Part shown: one piece after another, positions 44,126-53,063 of the stretch
Layout of the letters: every line of letters starts with the position of its first letter
How positions within the stretch are numbered: the first letter of the stretch is position 1
Source of the DNA: JAYKGU01 sp035285585
GTDB lineage: Bacteria; Cyanobacteriota; Cyanobacteriia; CAKZMO01
Length of the DNA stretch: 64,000 nucleotides
NCBI GenBank assembly: GCA_035285585.1
Contig: JAYKGU010000293.1
Span: 1-64,000, forward strand
Reading direction: 5' to 3'
Notes under the pieces: model-generated
Told to the model about the DNA's origin: nothing
What the model saw: the letters and a program-made list of their open reading frames with translations, nothing else
Databases searched by the model: none
Translations under genes and position numbers: made by a program

Positions 44126-45272
44126 GAGGGTGGCGATCGCTCACGAATGGCTTGTCAAATATGCCGGTTCCGAGCGGGTGGTGGAGCAGATGCTGGCCAC
44201 CTACCCCCAGGCTGACCTGTTTAGCCTGGTGGATTTTCTGGCGGATGACCTGCGCTTCTTTATCCACCACAAGCCCGTGACCACCTCCTTTATTCAACAC
44301 CTGCCCCTGGCCCAGCGGCACTTTCGCCAGTACCTGATGCTCATGCCCCTGGCGATCGAGCAATTTGACCTGTCGGGCTACGACCTGGTGATTTCCAGCC
44401 ACCACGCGGTGGCCAAGGGGGTGATGACCCGTGCCGACCAGATCCACATCAGCTACGTCCACACCCCTATCCGCTACGCCTGGGACTTGCAGCAGCAGTA
44501 TCTCCAGGGGGCGGGGCTGACCGGCGGGCTGAAGGGGGCGATCGCCCATCTGGTGCTCCACTACCTGCGGCTGTGGGACGTGGCCACCGCCAACCGGGTG
44601 GATTTTTTCCTGGCCAACTCCCACTTTGTGGCCCGCCGCATCTGGAAAACCTACCGCCGCCCCGCACGGGTGATCTATCCCCCCGTGGCCATCGACCGCT
44701 TCCAGCCCGCCGCCCAGCGGGACGATTTTTACTTCGTCCTGTCCCGATTTGTGCCCTATAAGCGTGTGGATCTAATTGTGGCGGCTTTTGCCCGTCTGGG
44801 GCTGCCCCTGCTGGTGGTGGGAGATGGCCCCGACCAGGCAAAAATTACCGCCTTAGCGACCCCCAATATCCAGATTCTGCCCCCCCAGTCGGAAGGGGCG
44901 ATCGCCGACTATATGAACCGCTGTAAGGCATTTGTTTACGCCGCCGAAGAAGATTTTGGCATTGCGGCGGTGGAAGCCCAGGCCGCGGGTGCCCCCGTGA
45001 TTGCCTATGGAAAAGGCGGCGTCACCGAAACCGTCATCCCCGGCAAAACCGGCATCCTGTTTCCTGAGCAAACGGTGGACAGCCTGATGGAGGCTGTGCG
45101 CGAGTTTGAGCAGGGGGCCTATGCCTTCTCCCAAGAGATTCTGCGCCAGCAGGCGGCCCGCTTCGCCCCAGGGCGATTCCGTCAGGAGCTGACCCAGTTT
45201 GTCGATTGGGCCAGCCACCAATCCAGGGAGCAACCGTGGCGAGACAACCCTTTTGGGGCAACAATGCCCTAA
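44124..45272 (+). CDS. Glycosyltransferase (WbaZ-like mannosyltransferase type)
   Basis: 382 residues, GT-B fold, GT4. The N-terminus MRVAIAHEWLVKYAGSERVV, then YDLVISSHHAVAKGV and SYVHTPIRYAWDL are typical of WbaZ-type mannosyltransferases. The C-terminal half has FYFVLSRFVPYKRVDLIVAA and AAEEDFGIAAVEAQAAGAPVIAYGKGG (EX7E). It probably adds a mannose-like sugar to a lipid-linked polysaccharide. First of three plus-strand genes; the phosphoglycosyltransferase gene begins 32 bases after its stop. Confidence 0.9.
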   Translation: MRVAIAHEWLVKYAGSERVVEQMLATYPQADLFSLVDFLADDLRFFIHHKPVTTSFIQHLPLAQRHFRQYLMLMPLAIEQFDLSGYDLVISSHHAVAKGVMTRADQIHISYVHTPIRYAWDLQQQYLQGAGLTGGLKGAIAHLVLHYLRLWDVATANRVDFFLANSHFVARRIWKTYRRPARVIYPPVAIDRFQPAAQRDDFYFVLSRFVPYKRVDLIVAAFARLGLPLLVVGDGPDQAKITALATPNIQILPPQSEGAIADYMNRCKAFVYAAEEDFGIAAVEAQAAGAPVIAYGKGGVTETVIPGKTGILFPEQTVDSLMEAVREFEQGAYAFSQEILRQQAARFAPGRFRQELTQFVDWASHQSREQPWRDNPFGATMP

Positions 45273-45304
45273 AGTATTAGCGTGAGGAGGAGACGGGAAC
45301 TTAT

Positions 45305-46753
45305 ATGCAGCTCAACCGCACGCTACGCCCAGCGCTCTCGGCGTTGACCGTGTCAACTCGCTCGTGGCCAACGATCGCCACCATGATTGGGGCAGACTTA
45401 CTGGGACTGCTAATCGCCTGGATCATTGGGGTGAATGTTGGTCTGTTCTGGGAAGGGGATTTCCACACCAGCCTCAATTTGTACTGGCAGCTATTCCCCC
45501 TGATTAGTTTATTTATTCTGGCCTATGCCACCGTGGGGCTTTATCCCGGTGTGGCCCTCAGCCCGGTGGACGAGCTGCGCTGGATTAGTGCGGCCACAAC
45601 CCTGGTGTATCTGGTGCTGGGGTCGGCCATCTTTTTGTTCCAGGAGATTGAGGTTTACTCCCGCAGCATTTTTCTGATGGCCTGGGTGCTGTCCCTGGTG
45701 ATGGTACACATCAGTCGGGCGATCGCCCGCTCCCTCTTCGCCCGCCAGCCCTGGTGGGGCTATCCCGTAATTATTCTGGGGGCAGGTAAAACCGGCGAGA
45801 TGGTAATTCGCACCCTGCAGCGGCGGCCCCGCATCGGCCTCAAGCCCGTTTTGGTGCTGGATGACAACCCCGCCAAGCGAGGCATGCTCTACGGCGTTCC
45901 GGTGGTTGGTGGCGTCGGCATGGCCCCCCGCCTTGCCCGCACCCGCCGCATTCCCTACGCCATCGTCGCCATGCCCGGCGTGCCCCGTCCCCGGCTGCTG
46001 GAAATGATTGAGCGCTATGGCCAGACCTTCGCCCACCTGCTGATTATCCCCGACCTGTTTGGCTTCGCCTCCCTGTGGGTGGCGGCTAAAGACCTGGGGG
46101 GCATTCTGGGGCTGGAGGTGCGGCAGCAGCTTTTGCTGCCGGGGCCACGGCTCACCAAATTTATGATCGACCTCACCCTTACCCTGATTGGGGGTACTCT
46201 CCTGCTCCCCATCCTGCTGCTGATCATGGTGCTGATTCGGCTCGACTCCCCTGGGCCGATTTTTTATGGCCAGGAGCGCATTGGCCAGGGGGGGCGCAAA
46301 TTTACGGCCTGGAAGTTTCGCTCTATGGTGCGTAATGCCGACCAGGTGCTCAAAGACTATCTAGACGCGCACCCCGACCTGCGGGAAGCCTGGGAGCGAG
46401 ACCAGAAGCTGCGGCGCGATCCACGGGTGACGCGGGTGGGGCGCTTCCTGCGGCGCACCAGCCTGGACGAGCTGCCCCAGCTCTGGAACATCCTGCGGGG
46501 GGAAATGAGCCTGGTGGGGCCGCGCCCCATTGTGGATGAGGAGCTGTGGCGCTACGGCGACAAGCTTTCCCTCTACAGCAAAGTGCCGCCCGGATTGACG
46601 GGCATGTGGCAGGTGTCGGGGCGCAACAACATCACCTACGAAGAGCGGGTGAGCCTGGATGCCTACTATGTGCGCAACTGGTCGGTCTGGCTGGATATCT
46701 ACATCCTGCTGCGCACGGTTTGGGTGGTGATTATGGCAGAGGGGGCCTACTAG
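45305..46753 (+). CDS. Undecaprenyl-phosphate sugar phosphotransferase (WbaP/WcaJ type)
   Basis: 482 residues. Four to five N-terminal membrane helices, a cytosolic CoA-binding-like fold (IILGAGKTGEMVIRTL), then the catalytic PglC-type domain (about 275-480): FYGQERIGQGGRKFTAWKFRSM, DELPQLWNILRGEMSLVGPRP and LTGMWQVSGRNN. It transfers sugar-1-phosphate to undecaprenyl phosphate and primes polysaccharide assembly. The TAG stop overlaps the GTG start of the next gene. The N-terminal architecture is that of WbaP rather than the short PglC. Confidence 0.93.
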   Translation: MQLNRTLRPALSALTVSTRSWPTIATMIGADLLGLLIAWIIGVNVGLFWEGDFHTSLNLYWQLFPLISLFILAYATVGLYPGVALSPVDELRWISAATTLVYLVLGSAIFLFQEIEVYSRSIFLMAWVLSLVMVHISRAIARSLFARQPWWGYPVIILGAGKTGEMVIRTLQRRPRIGLKPVLVLDDNPAKRGMLYGVPVVGGVGMAPRLARTRRIPYAIVAMPGVPRPRLLEMIERYGQTFAHLLIIPDLFGFASLWVAAKDLGGILGLEVRQQLLLPGPRLTKFMIDLTLTLIGGTLLLPILLLIMVLIRLDSPGPIFYGQERIGQGGRKFTAWKFRSMVRNADQVLKDYLDAHPDLREAWERDQKLRRDPRVTRVGRFLRRTSLDELPQLWNILRGEMSLVGPRPIVDEELWRYGDKLSLYSKVPPGLTGMWQVSGRNNITYEERVSLDAYYVRNWSVWLDIYILLRTVWVVIMAEGAY

Positions 46754-48051
46754 TGGACGGTTGCCGTCGCTTGTTTCGCTGGAGCCTGGTGACGCTGCCC
46801 TACCTGTTTTACGCCAGTTTGCTGGGGCTGCTGGTGGGGCTGGGGCGATCGCTCCGCCAGTTTAAGCCCCCCTACTTGGATGCGCTGACCCTGGGTAGTC
46901 TGGTGGCCAGCAGCGGCCTGCTGGTTCTCAGTGCCACAACCGCCCTGAACCGGGGGGAAGCCCTGCTCCAGTTGGCCAACTTTCTGCCGTTTTTTGCCCT
47001 GTTTATGGTGCTGCCGTCCGTGCTCTACGGCATGGAGCGGCTGGAGCGCTTCGCCAGCGACTGGGTGCTTGCCGCCCTGCCCATCAACCTCATTGCCGTG
47101 GGGGAATACCTCCTTAAATCTCCTGGCCTGCCCGCTACTGTGCAGACCTGGCCGTGGGTCGAGTGGATTCGCTCGGCTCCCCACAAAGGGCGGGCCATGG
47201 TGATGTTTGACCATCCCAACGCCCTGGCCAGCTACCTGGTGCTGATGTTGGGGCTGGGGTTGGGGCTGATCCTCAGCCGACTGCGGCGATCGCCCACTGC
47301 TGCTCAGCGACCTTCATGCCCCCAGGCTCCGTTAACTCCAAATTCCCGCCCCCAGCGCCGGGGATGGCTGCCAGTCGGCGGCGATCTGTGGCGATCGCCC
47401 CCCGACTGGCTCATCTACACGGCAACCTACGCCAACCTGGCCGGAATTTTTTGCTCCGGCTCCCGCAATGGCGTGGTAGTCGCCGCCTCCCAACTGCTGA
47501 TGTTTCTGGCCTGCACTCGCCTCAACCGCCGCCTGCTGCTGGGTACGCTGGTCAGTTTGGGGGCGATCGCCTGGGGCATTGCCCAATTTGGCCTGGGGGT
47601 GCGCCCCACGGGGTTATTGAATCTGGCGGATGACCCCCGCTTTGGCATTTGGGAAATCGCCATTGACCTGACGCGGGAACGGCCCTGGCTGGGCTGGGGG
47701 CTGGGTAACTTTAAGCTGCTCTATCCGCCCCGGCTGATTGATCCGGAGTATCGAGAAATCTTTCACACCCACAACTTCTGGCTGCTGCTGGGGGTGGAGG
47801 CGGGCCTGATCGTCATGGTGCTGCTGACGGTGATGGTGGGCTTTATCTGCTATCGGGGGGTGCGATCGCTTCTATCTTCCCGTTGGACGCCCGCCGAGCG
47901 CAGCATTGGCATGGGCTATTTGCTGGCTTTTTGGGGCTGTATGGGCTTTGCCCTGTTTGACGTTACTCTTTACGATGCCCGCATTCAGGTGATGAACTGG
48001 GCCATCCTGGCGGGCATCTATTCTCTGTCGGGGGTGGCCTACCGCACGTAG
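46753..48051 (+). CDS. O-antigen ligase/polymerase-like membrane protein
   Basis: 432 residues from GTG 46753; the stop of the preceding gene overlaps it as TAGTG, so they are coupled. About ten to twelve hydrophobic segments with a large periplasmic loop near residue 340 containing WGLGNFKLLYPPRLIDPEYREIFHTHNFWLLLGVE, the Wzy_C/WaaL pattern. It polymerises or ligates sugar repeat units in the inner membrane. A cytosolic basic loop (about 180-215) is Pro/Arg-rich. In-frame codons further upstream (to 46546) lie inside the preceding gene and are rejected. Confidence 0.85.
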   Translation: MDGCRRLFRWSLVTLPYLFYASLLGLLVGLGRSLRQFKPPYLDALTLGSLVASSGLLVLSATTALNRGEALLQLANFLPFFALFMVLPSVLYGMERLERFASDWVLAALPINLIAVGEYLLKSPGLPATVQTWPWVEWIRSAPHKGRAMVMFDHPNALASYLVLMLGLGLGLILSRLRRSPTAAQRPSCPQAPLTPNSRPQRRGWLPVGGDLWRSPPDWLIYTATYANLAGIFCSGSRNGVVVAASQLLMFLACTRLNRRLLLGTLVSLGAIAWGIAQFGLGVRPTGLLNLADDPRFGIWEIAIDLTRERPWLGWGLGNFKLLYPPRLIDPEYREIFHTHNFWLLLGVEAGLIVMVLLTVMVGFICYRGVRSLLSSRWTPAERSIGMGYLLAFWGCMGFALFDVTLYDARIQVMNWAILAGIYSLSGVAYRT

Positions 48052-48323
48052 TAGCGCTCTTCAAGCCACTGACGCACTTCGCCTTCTGAGGCAAACTGGA
48101 GCCGCCGTCCATCCATTGGATCATAGACGTGCCAGCGGGCGGTACCGTCTCGCCGCTGGGTTTGCCAGACCTGCAGTTCTTCGCTGGCGGTCATCGTCGT
48201 TAGCAGGGCGTCCCAAAGTCTGTGGATCTGGGCTGCCAGGGGCTTAAAGCTCACGCGAGACCAGATGGGATCCGTAATGGGCGATCGCAGGGTTGAATTT
48301 CCCCAATATCCCGTTGTTTTCAT
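48039..48323 (-). CDS. Small protein of unknown function, convergent with the polymerase gene
   Basis: 94 residues from the ATG at 48323, with AGGAGG six bases upstream; an in-frame ATG nine codons earlier is less likely. Sequence is basic and Trp-rich (WSRVSFKPLAAQIHRLWDAL, WQTQRRDGTARWHVYDPMDG). The C-terminus GEVRQWLEERYYV resembles DNA-binding or phage-type small proteins only loosely. I do not recognise it. It overlaps the convergent plus-strand gene by 13 bases. Confidence 0.7.
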   Translation of the reverse strand: MKTTGYWGNSTLRSPITDPIWSRVSFKPLAAQIHRLWDALLTTMTASEELQVWQTQRRDGTARWHVYDPMDGRRLQFASEGEVRQWLEERYYVR

Positions 48324-48496
48324 AAGTCCTCCTGAGGTGGGGTCACTCATTTACATCAGTGTTTGTCTATTTCCAATCTATTTAGTTCACCACGAACATT
48401 CCACCAGCCCCATGCATCACAGTCATGAATAAAATTGATAGATAATTGTTCATCTAAGTCAACGACGGCAGGGCAAATTGGGCATACTATGCGGCT

Positions 48497-48646
48497 GGTA
48501 TCAACTCAAAGCGGGAAATCCTGTTGGAGAGGAGTCAGAATTCAGGAGTCAGAATTCAGGAGTCAGAATTCAGGAGAGAGCTGACTTCTGGCTCCTGACT
48601 CCTGGATTCTATTCTTGAGAAAGTGTCCCGCCTTACGTTGATACCC
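48497..48646. repeat. Dispersed MITE-like repeat family A, copy 3
   Basis: Edges GGTATCAACTCAAAGCGGG and CCCGCCTTACGTTGATACC are 19-base inverted repeats with few mismatches. Inside is an expanded direct repeat: AGGAGTCAGAATTC three times in tandem, then GAGAGCTGACTTCTGGCTCC. The best-preserved and longest copy (150 bases). It lies between the small gene at 48039 and the LysR gene; the gap has nothing else. Confidence 0.85.
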
Positions 48647-48763
48647 CTATGTGGCTTGAGAGCACGTTTGCCCTATACAGGGAACGATGGCCTGCTAGCG
48701 CCAAATTGATTGTAGTATTTTGTAAAGGCTTGTAGTATCAGCGTCGCCCCTGGGGAGGTGTGC

Positions 48764-49693
48764 ATGAAAGGTAGCAGTGTTGAGGGTGTCAAGTTATCCC
48801 AGCTAAAAATCTTTATCGCAGTCGCTGAACACCAGAACTTTAGCGAAGCCGCTCTCCATCTCCAGATTTCTCAGTCGGCGGTGAGCCACGCGATCGCCAC
48901 CCTGGAAGACGAATTGGGCGTTGTGCTGCTCTCACGGGGACGGCACGGTGCCCAGCTCACCCCCGTGGGCGAACGAGTCCTCCACTACGCCCGCCAGATG
49001 ATGCTCTCCCTGCAGGAAATCGGGCGGGAAGCAAACCTGGCCAGGGGTTTGGAGGGAGGCAAAGTGCGCGTTGCGTCCTTCCGCAGCGTGGCCACCCATT
49101 TGCTGCCCCTGGCGATCGCCCAGTTTCGCAAGCGCTTCCCCGGTGTCGCCGCCGTCATCACCGAACACCAGGACTACATCGCGGTGGAGCAGGCCCTGCG
49201 GGAAGGTCGGGCCGACATCGGCATCACCTACCTGCCCAGCTCGGCGGAGTTTGAAACCTGGGAACTGCTGCGGGACGAGTACCTGGTGCTGCTGCCCCCC
49301 GACGCCAACATCTGTCGGCCCCTGCGCTGGGAGGATTTGCAGACCTATCCCCTGATTTCTGCCCCTGAAAGCGATGCCTGCTGCATTCTCGTGCAAAAGC
49401 ACCTGGCCCAGCAGGGGCTGAATGTGCAGGCGGCTTACGAAATTAGCGAAGACTCTACGATCATCAGCATGGTGGCCCAGGGGCTGGGCTACGCCATTTT
49501 GCCCCGCCTCGCCGCTAAGCCCCTGCCGCCAGAAATTCAGGTGGCCAGCCTGCCCACGCCCCTGGAGCGGATCATTGGCGTCGGCATTCTGGCGGAAGCG
49601 CTCCACTCCCCGGCGGTGTTTGCCTTCCTGGATACGCTGAAGGCTATGCCCCAAAGAGCTGGCATGGGTTCGGCGATCGCCACGGCCCTTTAG
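48764..49693 (+). CDS. LysR-family transcription regulator
   Basis: 309 residues from the ATG at 48764 (GGGGAGG just upstream); a GTG two codons earlier is the alternative. N-terminal HTH about 12-65 (LKIFIAVAEHQNFSEAALHLQISQSAVSHAIATLEDELG) and a substrate-binding domain from about 95 (GKVRVASFRSVATHLLPLAI). The effector-domain core resembles CysB/CbbR-type regulators. Two TTGTAGTAT boxes (48713, 48732) lie upstream. It converges on modBC with 22 bases between stops, so control of molybdate uptake is possible but not shown. Confidence 0.9.
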   Translation: MKGSSVEGVKLSQLKIFIAVAEHQNFSEAALHLQISQSAVSHAIATLEDELGVVLLSRGRHGAQLTPVGERVLHYARQMMLSLQEIGREANLARGLEGGKVRVASFRSVATHLLPLAIAQFRKRFPGVAAVITEHQDYIAVEQALREGRADIGITYLPSSAEFETWELLRDEYLVLLPPDANICRPLRWEDLQTYPLISAPESDACCILVQKHLAQQGLNVQAAYEISEDSTIISMVAQGLGYAILPRLAAKPLPPEIQVASLPTPLERIIGVGILAEALHSPAVFAFLDTLKAMPQRAGMGSAIATAL

Positions 49694-49715
49694 AAAGTCG
49701 GGCTAGGGGGACGCG

Positions 49716-51785
49716 CTAATGCGCCATCGGGATTAAGCTGGCGGGGTCGAGCCAGATGGGCCAGGGCAGGGGCTGATTTTTCAGCGATTCCCACTTTTCC
49801 CGATAAATCTCGGCCTGGAGGTGATAGTCCTGGGGCGATGTGGGCCGACTGTGTAGCTTGATGTAAAGCGTCACCCGGTGCTGGGTTTCGGTGGTCATCG
49901 CCAGCCAGCCGGGGAAGGTGTTGCTCTGGCTAGGCCGCTGGAGAAACTGGATGTGATGGGCACGCAGTCCCACATAGCCAGAGTCTGACGGCAGCGGGTG
50001 GTTCACTTCCAGGTAGCAGCCCCAATCCAGGGCTTCAATATGGCAGTCGTCCAGCCGTCGGGCGCGGGAGAAGTTTTTACATTCAGTGACCTTGGCTACT
50101 TCAAAGGTCGGCGGGTGCTTGAAGATGTCTTCTTTCGTACCCTCTGCCTGAATGCGCCCGTCCGAAAGCACCAGCAGGTTGGTACAAACCCGATAGGCCT
50201 CCTCCAGCTTGTGGGTAATAAAGAGGGTAATGCCCCGATACTGCCCCAGGACTTCAATCAGCAGCTTCTCGATGTGGCTACGCAGGTAGCTATCGAGGGC
50301 GGATAGGGGTTCATCCAGAAGCAGGATGTCGGGCTGGATGGCGATCGCCCGTGCCAGGGCCACTCGCTGCTGTTGGCCGCCAGAGAGCTGGTGGGGATAG
50401 CGATCGCCCAGCCCCGATAATCCCATGCGATCCAGGTATTTCACGACTTCAGCGGCGCGACGGTGGCGGGGAACGTCCTCCATGCCAAAGGCAATATTTT
50501 GCGCCACGGTGAGATGGGGAAAGAGGGCGTAGTTTTGGAAGACTAAGCCGACTTTGCGATCGCGACTGGGTAGATTAATTTTTTGCCGGGAGTCAAACAG
50601 CACCCGTCCATTCAACACAATCCGGCCCTGGGAAGGGGTTTCCAGACCAGCAATGCAGCGCAGGGTCATACTTTTGCCCGATCCCGATGCCCCCAGTAGC
50701 CCCAGCGGTTCACCATTGGTTTGAAACCGCACCTGGAGATGAAATCCCGGTACTTGTTTCTCGATCTGCACCATCAGTTGGGCGTCCGTGGGGCGTGAAA
50801 GCATCCCCACCGCTGGCCGGGGGTGAGGCGCGAGGTCTGAGGATCGCGCTGCTAAAAGCACGGGAGTCGCAGGATGGGAATCAGGTAGCCCCTTTGCGTC
50901 CAGTTCTGGAGCGAAGGTGTGGTGCGGCGATTCCCTCAGCAGGGCAAGCACCTGATCACCGCCAACCCTACGCCTATCTGCCCCAGGCTCAGGAAATCGC
51001 CCCGATCCATTGACCTGTGGCTGAACCAGCCCAACCAACGGCAGGCTGAACTGGTTGCGGCGAAGGGTCTTAAAGAAAACCCAGTTAAACCCCCGTTTAA
51101 CCCATTCGTTGGCAAGGGAGGGTTTGTGAATTTGACTGCGGTTGTTGTAGTTGATGCCCGCAATTACCACCAGGGAAACGGCCACCATCAGCAGCACCCA
51201 GGCCAGCGCCACCCCCATGCGCCCCGCTTCGGCGGCAAAGAAGATGGTGATGGGAATGGTGAGGGTAACGCCGGGAATGCTGCCCCCCACCATTAGAGTC
51301 GCGCCAAACTCCCCCAGGGCACGGGCAAAGGCCAGGACGGTGCCCGCCAGCACTCCGGGCCAGGCCAGGGGCAGCAGGATCTGCCAGAAAATTCGCCACT
51401 CCGAAGCTCCCAGAGTGCGCGCCGAACTGAGCAGGGTCAGGTCTACCTGTTCAAATGCCCCCAGCACGGTTTTGTACATGAGGGGGAAGGCAACGACAGT
51501 GGCGGCGATCGCCGCTGCTGTCCAGGTAAAGATGATGGAAATGCCCATCTGGTCAAGGAACTGCCCCACGGGACTGTTTTTGCCAAAGAGCAGGAGCAGC
51601 AAAAACCCTACCACCGTTGGCGGCAAGACCAGAGGCAGGGTGAGTACCCCGTCAATCCACCCCCTGGCCCTGCCGCGATAGCTCAGCATCCAGCGGGCCA
51701 CGATAATGCCCAGAAAGGCAGCCAGGACGGTGGCGGCGAAGGCCGTTTTAAGTGAAATCCACAGGGGGGACAAATCTTCAAGCAT
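49716..51785 (-). CDS. modB: Molybdate ABC transporter, fused permease-ATPase (ModBC)
   Basis: 689 residues. An N-terminal permease (about 1-220) has five membrane segments and the EAA loop TLGASEWRIFWQILLPLAWPGVLAG. A 110-residue low-complexity linker follows (about 225-340). The ATPase has Walker A GASGSGKSMTL, LSGGQQQRVALARAI and LLDEPLSALD, then a C-terminal portion (about 580-689) that would hold MOP/TOBE sites. Fusion of ModB and ModC is known in cyanobacteria. It imports molybdate (or tungstate) with ModA, encoded 224 bases upstream in the same orientation. Confidence 0.93.
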   Translation of the reverse strand: MLEDLSPLWISLKTAFAATVLAAFLGIIVARWMLSYRGRARGWIDGVLTLPLVLPPTVVGFLLLLLFGKNSPVGQFLDQMGISIIFTWTAAAIAATVVAFPLMYKTVLGAFEQVDLTLLSSARTLGASEWRIFWQILLPLAWPGVLAGTVLAFARALGEFGATLMVGGSIPGVTLTIPITIFFAAEAGRMGVALAWVLLMVAVSLVVIAGINYNNRSQIHKPSLANEWVKRGFNWVFFKTLRRNQFSLPLVGLVQPQVNGSGRFPEPGADRRRVGGDQVLALLRESPHHTFAPELDAKGLPDSHPATPVLLAARSSDLAPHPRPAVGMLSRPTDAQLMVQIEKQVPGFHLQVRFQTNGEPLGLLGASGSGKSMTLRCIAGLETPSQGRIVLNGRVLFDSRQKINLPSRDRKVGLVFQNYALFPHLTVAQNIAFGMEDVPRHRRAAEVVKYLDRMGLSGLGDRYPHQLSGGQQQRVALARAIAIQPDILLLDEPLSALDSYLRSHIEKLLIEVLGQYRGITLFITHKLEEAYRVCTNLLVLSDGRIQAEGTKEDIFKHPPTFEVAKVTECKNFSRARRLDDCHIEALDWGCYLEVNHPLPSDSGYVGLRAHHIQFLQRPSQSNTFPGWLAMTTETQHRVTLYIKLHSRPTSPQDYHLQAEIYREKWESLKNQPLPWPIWLDPASLIPMAH

Positions 51786-51964
51786 GGGAGATTAGGATCT
51801 GCAGGGGAGCGAGGGCTGCAAAACCATGCCCACCGCAGAGGATTGTGAATGGATAGGCACGCATTGCTTTGCCGATCCTACGGCGATGGGTTGGATATAG
51901 TTGCTTAATGCGCACACTTTGAGCCGCTGACCCCGTGCACCTTGAAGACGGAGTCTCCCGTAAA

Positions 51965-51989
51965 GGTTCCCAGCGAGATACTGGGAACC
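51965..51989 (-). terminator. Hairpin between modA and modBC
   Basis: GGTTCCCAG and CTGGGAACC form a 9-bp stem around CGAGATA, 20 bases beyond the modA stop. There is no T-run; it could reduce read-through and set the ratio of ModA to ModBC. The remaining 200 bases of the gap carry nothing recognised. Confidence 0.5.
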
Positions 51990-52009
51990 AGGTACAGCAG
52001 GTGATATCC

Positions 52010-52837
52010 CTATTCGGCCATGGTGAAACCGTAGTCTTCAAAGATGGCCACCGCCGTGTCGCTGGATAGAAAATCCACAAAGGCCTGGGCTGCCTCCGCA
52101 TTCTCGCTATCCGCCACCACGCCAATTGGATAAACAATGGGAGAGTGGGTATCGGCGGCAGCCGTGGCCACTACCTGCACCTGGTCAGAGACCTTGGCGT
52201 CGGTGGCATAGACCAGCCCCGCATCGACGTTGCCCGTTTCCACGTAGGACAGCACCTGACGCACGTCCTTGCCAAACACCATTTTGGGCTGCAGGGCATC
52301 AAACAGGTTGAGGGAGGTCAGCGCTTCCTGGGCGTACTGCCCCGCTGGAACGCTTTCTGGTTCACCGATGGCAATGCGGTTCACCTTATCCGTGGCAAAG
52401 TCGCTGAAGTCAGTCACGTCGGTTTTATCCTGGGGGACGATTAGCACCAGGGAGTTGAGCAGCAGGTCGCGGCGGGAACCTTCGAGAATCTCGCCCTGCC
52501 CCTCCAGGTCATCCATCCACTTCTTAGACGCAGAGAGAAACACGTCGGCGGGGGCACCCTGGATAATTTGCTGGGCTAAGGAACCGGAAGAGCCAAAGTT
52601 ATAGGTAATGGTGACGTTGGGCGCTTCTTCCTGGTAGGCGGTTTGCACGTCCTGCATGGCATCCTGAACGCTGGCCGCTACGGAAATGGTGAGTTCTACA
52701 GGGGCACTGGCGGTGGCTGCTTCGGAGGGCGTTTCGGTGGTTGGAGGGGCTGCGGGTTGGGTACAGCCAGTCACGCCCAGGCAGGCTACCAACGTCAAAG
52801 CGGATAGGGTCGTAAAGTGTCGTCTGCTTACTTTCAT
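52010..52837 (-). CDS. modA: Molybdate-binding lipoprotein (ModA)
   Basis: 275 residues. A twin lipobox region (LVAC at 16-19 or VTGC at 22-25) suggests a lipoprotein. A Thr/Pro-rich tether (about 26-50) leads to the solute-binding domain (ELTISVAASVQDAMQDVQTAYQ, NFGSSGSLAQQIIQGAPADVFLSAS, then DVRQVLSYVETGNVDAGLVYATDAK). Ser of AAS and SSG would bind the oxyanion. It delivers molybdate to ModBC. The divergent RHH-TOBE gene is 226 bases away; candidate operators lie between them. Confidence 0.93.
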   Translation of the reverse strand: MKVSRRHFTTLSALTLVACLGVTGCTQPAAPPTTETPSEAATASAPVELTISVAASVQDAMQDVQTAYQEEAPNVTITYNFGSSGSLAQQIIQGAPADVFLSASKKWMDDLEGQGEILEGSRRDLLLNSLVLIVPQDKTDVTDFSDFATDKVNRIAIGEPESVPAGQYAQEALTSLNLFDALQPKMVFGKDVRQVLSYVETGNVDAGLVYATDAKVSDQVQVVATAAADTHSPIVYPIGVVADSENAEAAQAFVDFLSSDTAVAIFEDYGFTMAE

Positions 52838-52920
52838 AAATTTTCTGCGGCAAGATGCCGATGGGTGTTACTCGTTGTCAGTCGGAGCTGTCTACAAAAT
52901 CACAATTTTTTGTCTTGCTG

Positions 52921-52934
52921 GATACGAAAGTATC
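52921..52934. promoter_or_regulatory. GATAC-GAAA-GTATC hairpin upstream of modA
   Basis: A perfect 5-bp stem with a GAAA tetraloop 84 bases upstream of the modA ATG. Small but symmetrical; possible protein- or RNA-level regulatory site. Confidence 0.35.
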
Positions 52935-52947
52935 GAGCCAGGGAACT

Positions 52948-53053
52948 GTTGGTAAAATTTAGCTAATCGTCTAATCTGATACAGATTTGAGCAATCTGCC
53001 ACGGAATAGACTTTACCAACCAACGCGATCGCACCTTACCAACTAAGCTGGTA
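52948..53053. promoter_or_regulatory. Three TTACCAAC boxes between modA and the RHH-TOBE gene
   Basis: GTTGGTAA (52948-52955, reverse), TTACCAAC (53013-53020) and TTACCAAC (53036-53043); the last is part of the imperfect palindrome TACCAACTAAGCTGGTA (53037-53053), 10 bases before the RHH-TOBE ATG. Repeated boxes in a divergent promoter next to an RHH-type regulator gene are the expected layout of an autoregulated operator (inference). Confidence 0.55.
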
Positions 53054-53063
53054 TATTACGCCA

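Noticed and set aside
48530..48600. CRISPR-like tandem AGGAGTCAGAATTC units
   Set aside because: 14-base contiguous units without spacers, inside a repeat with inverted ends.
51778..52137. Plus-type open frame across the modA-modBC gap
   Set aside because: Shadow of modA in another frame that runs into non-coding sequence.
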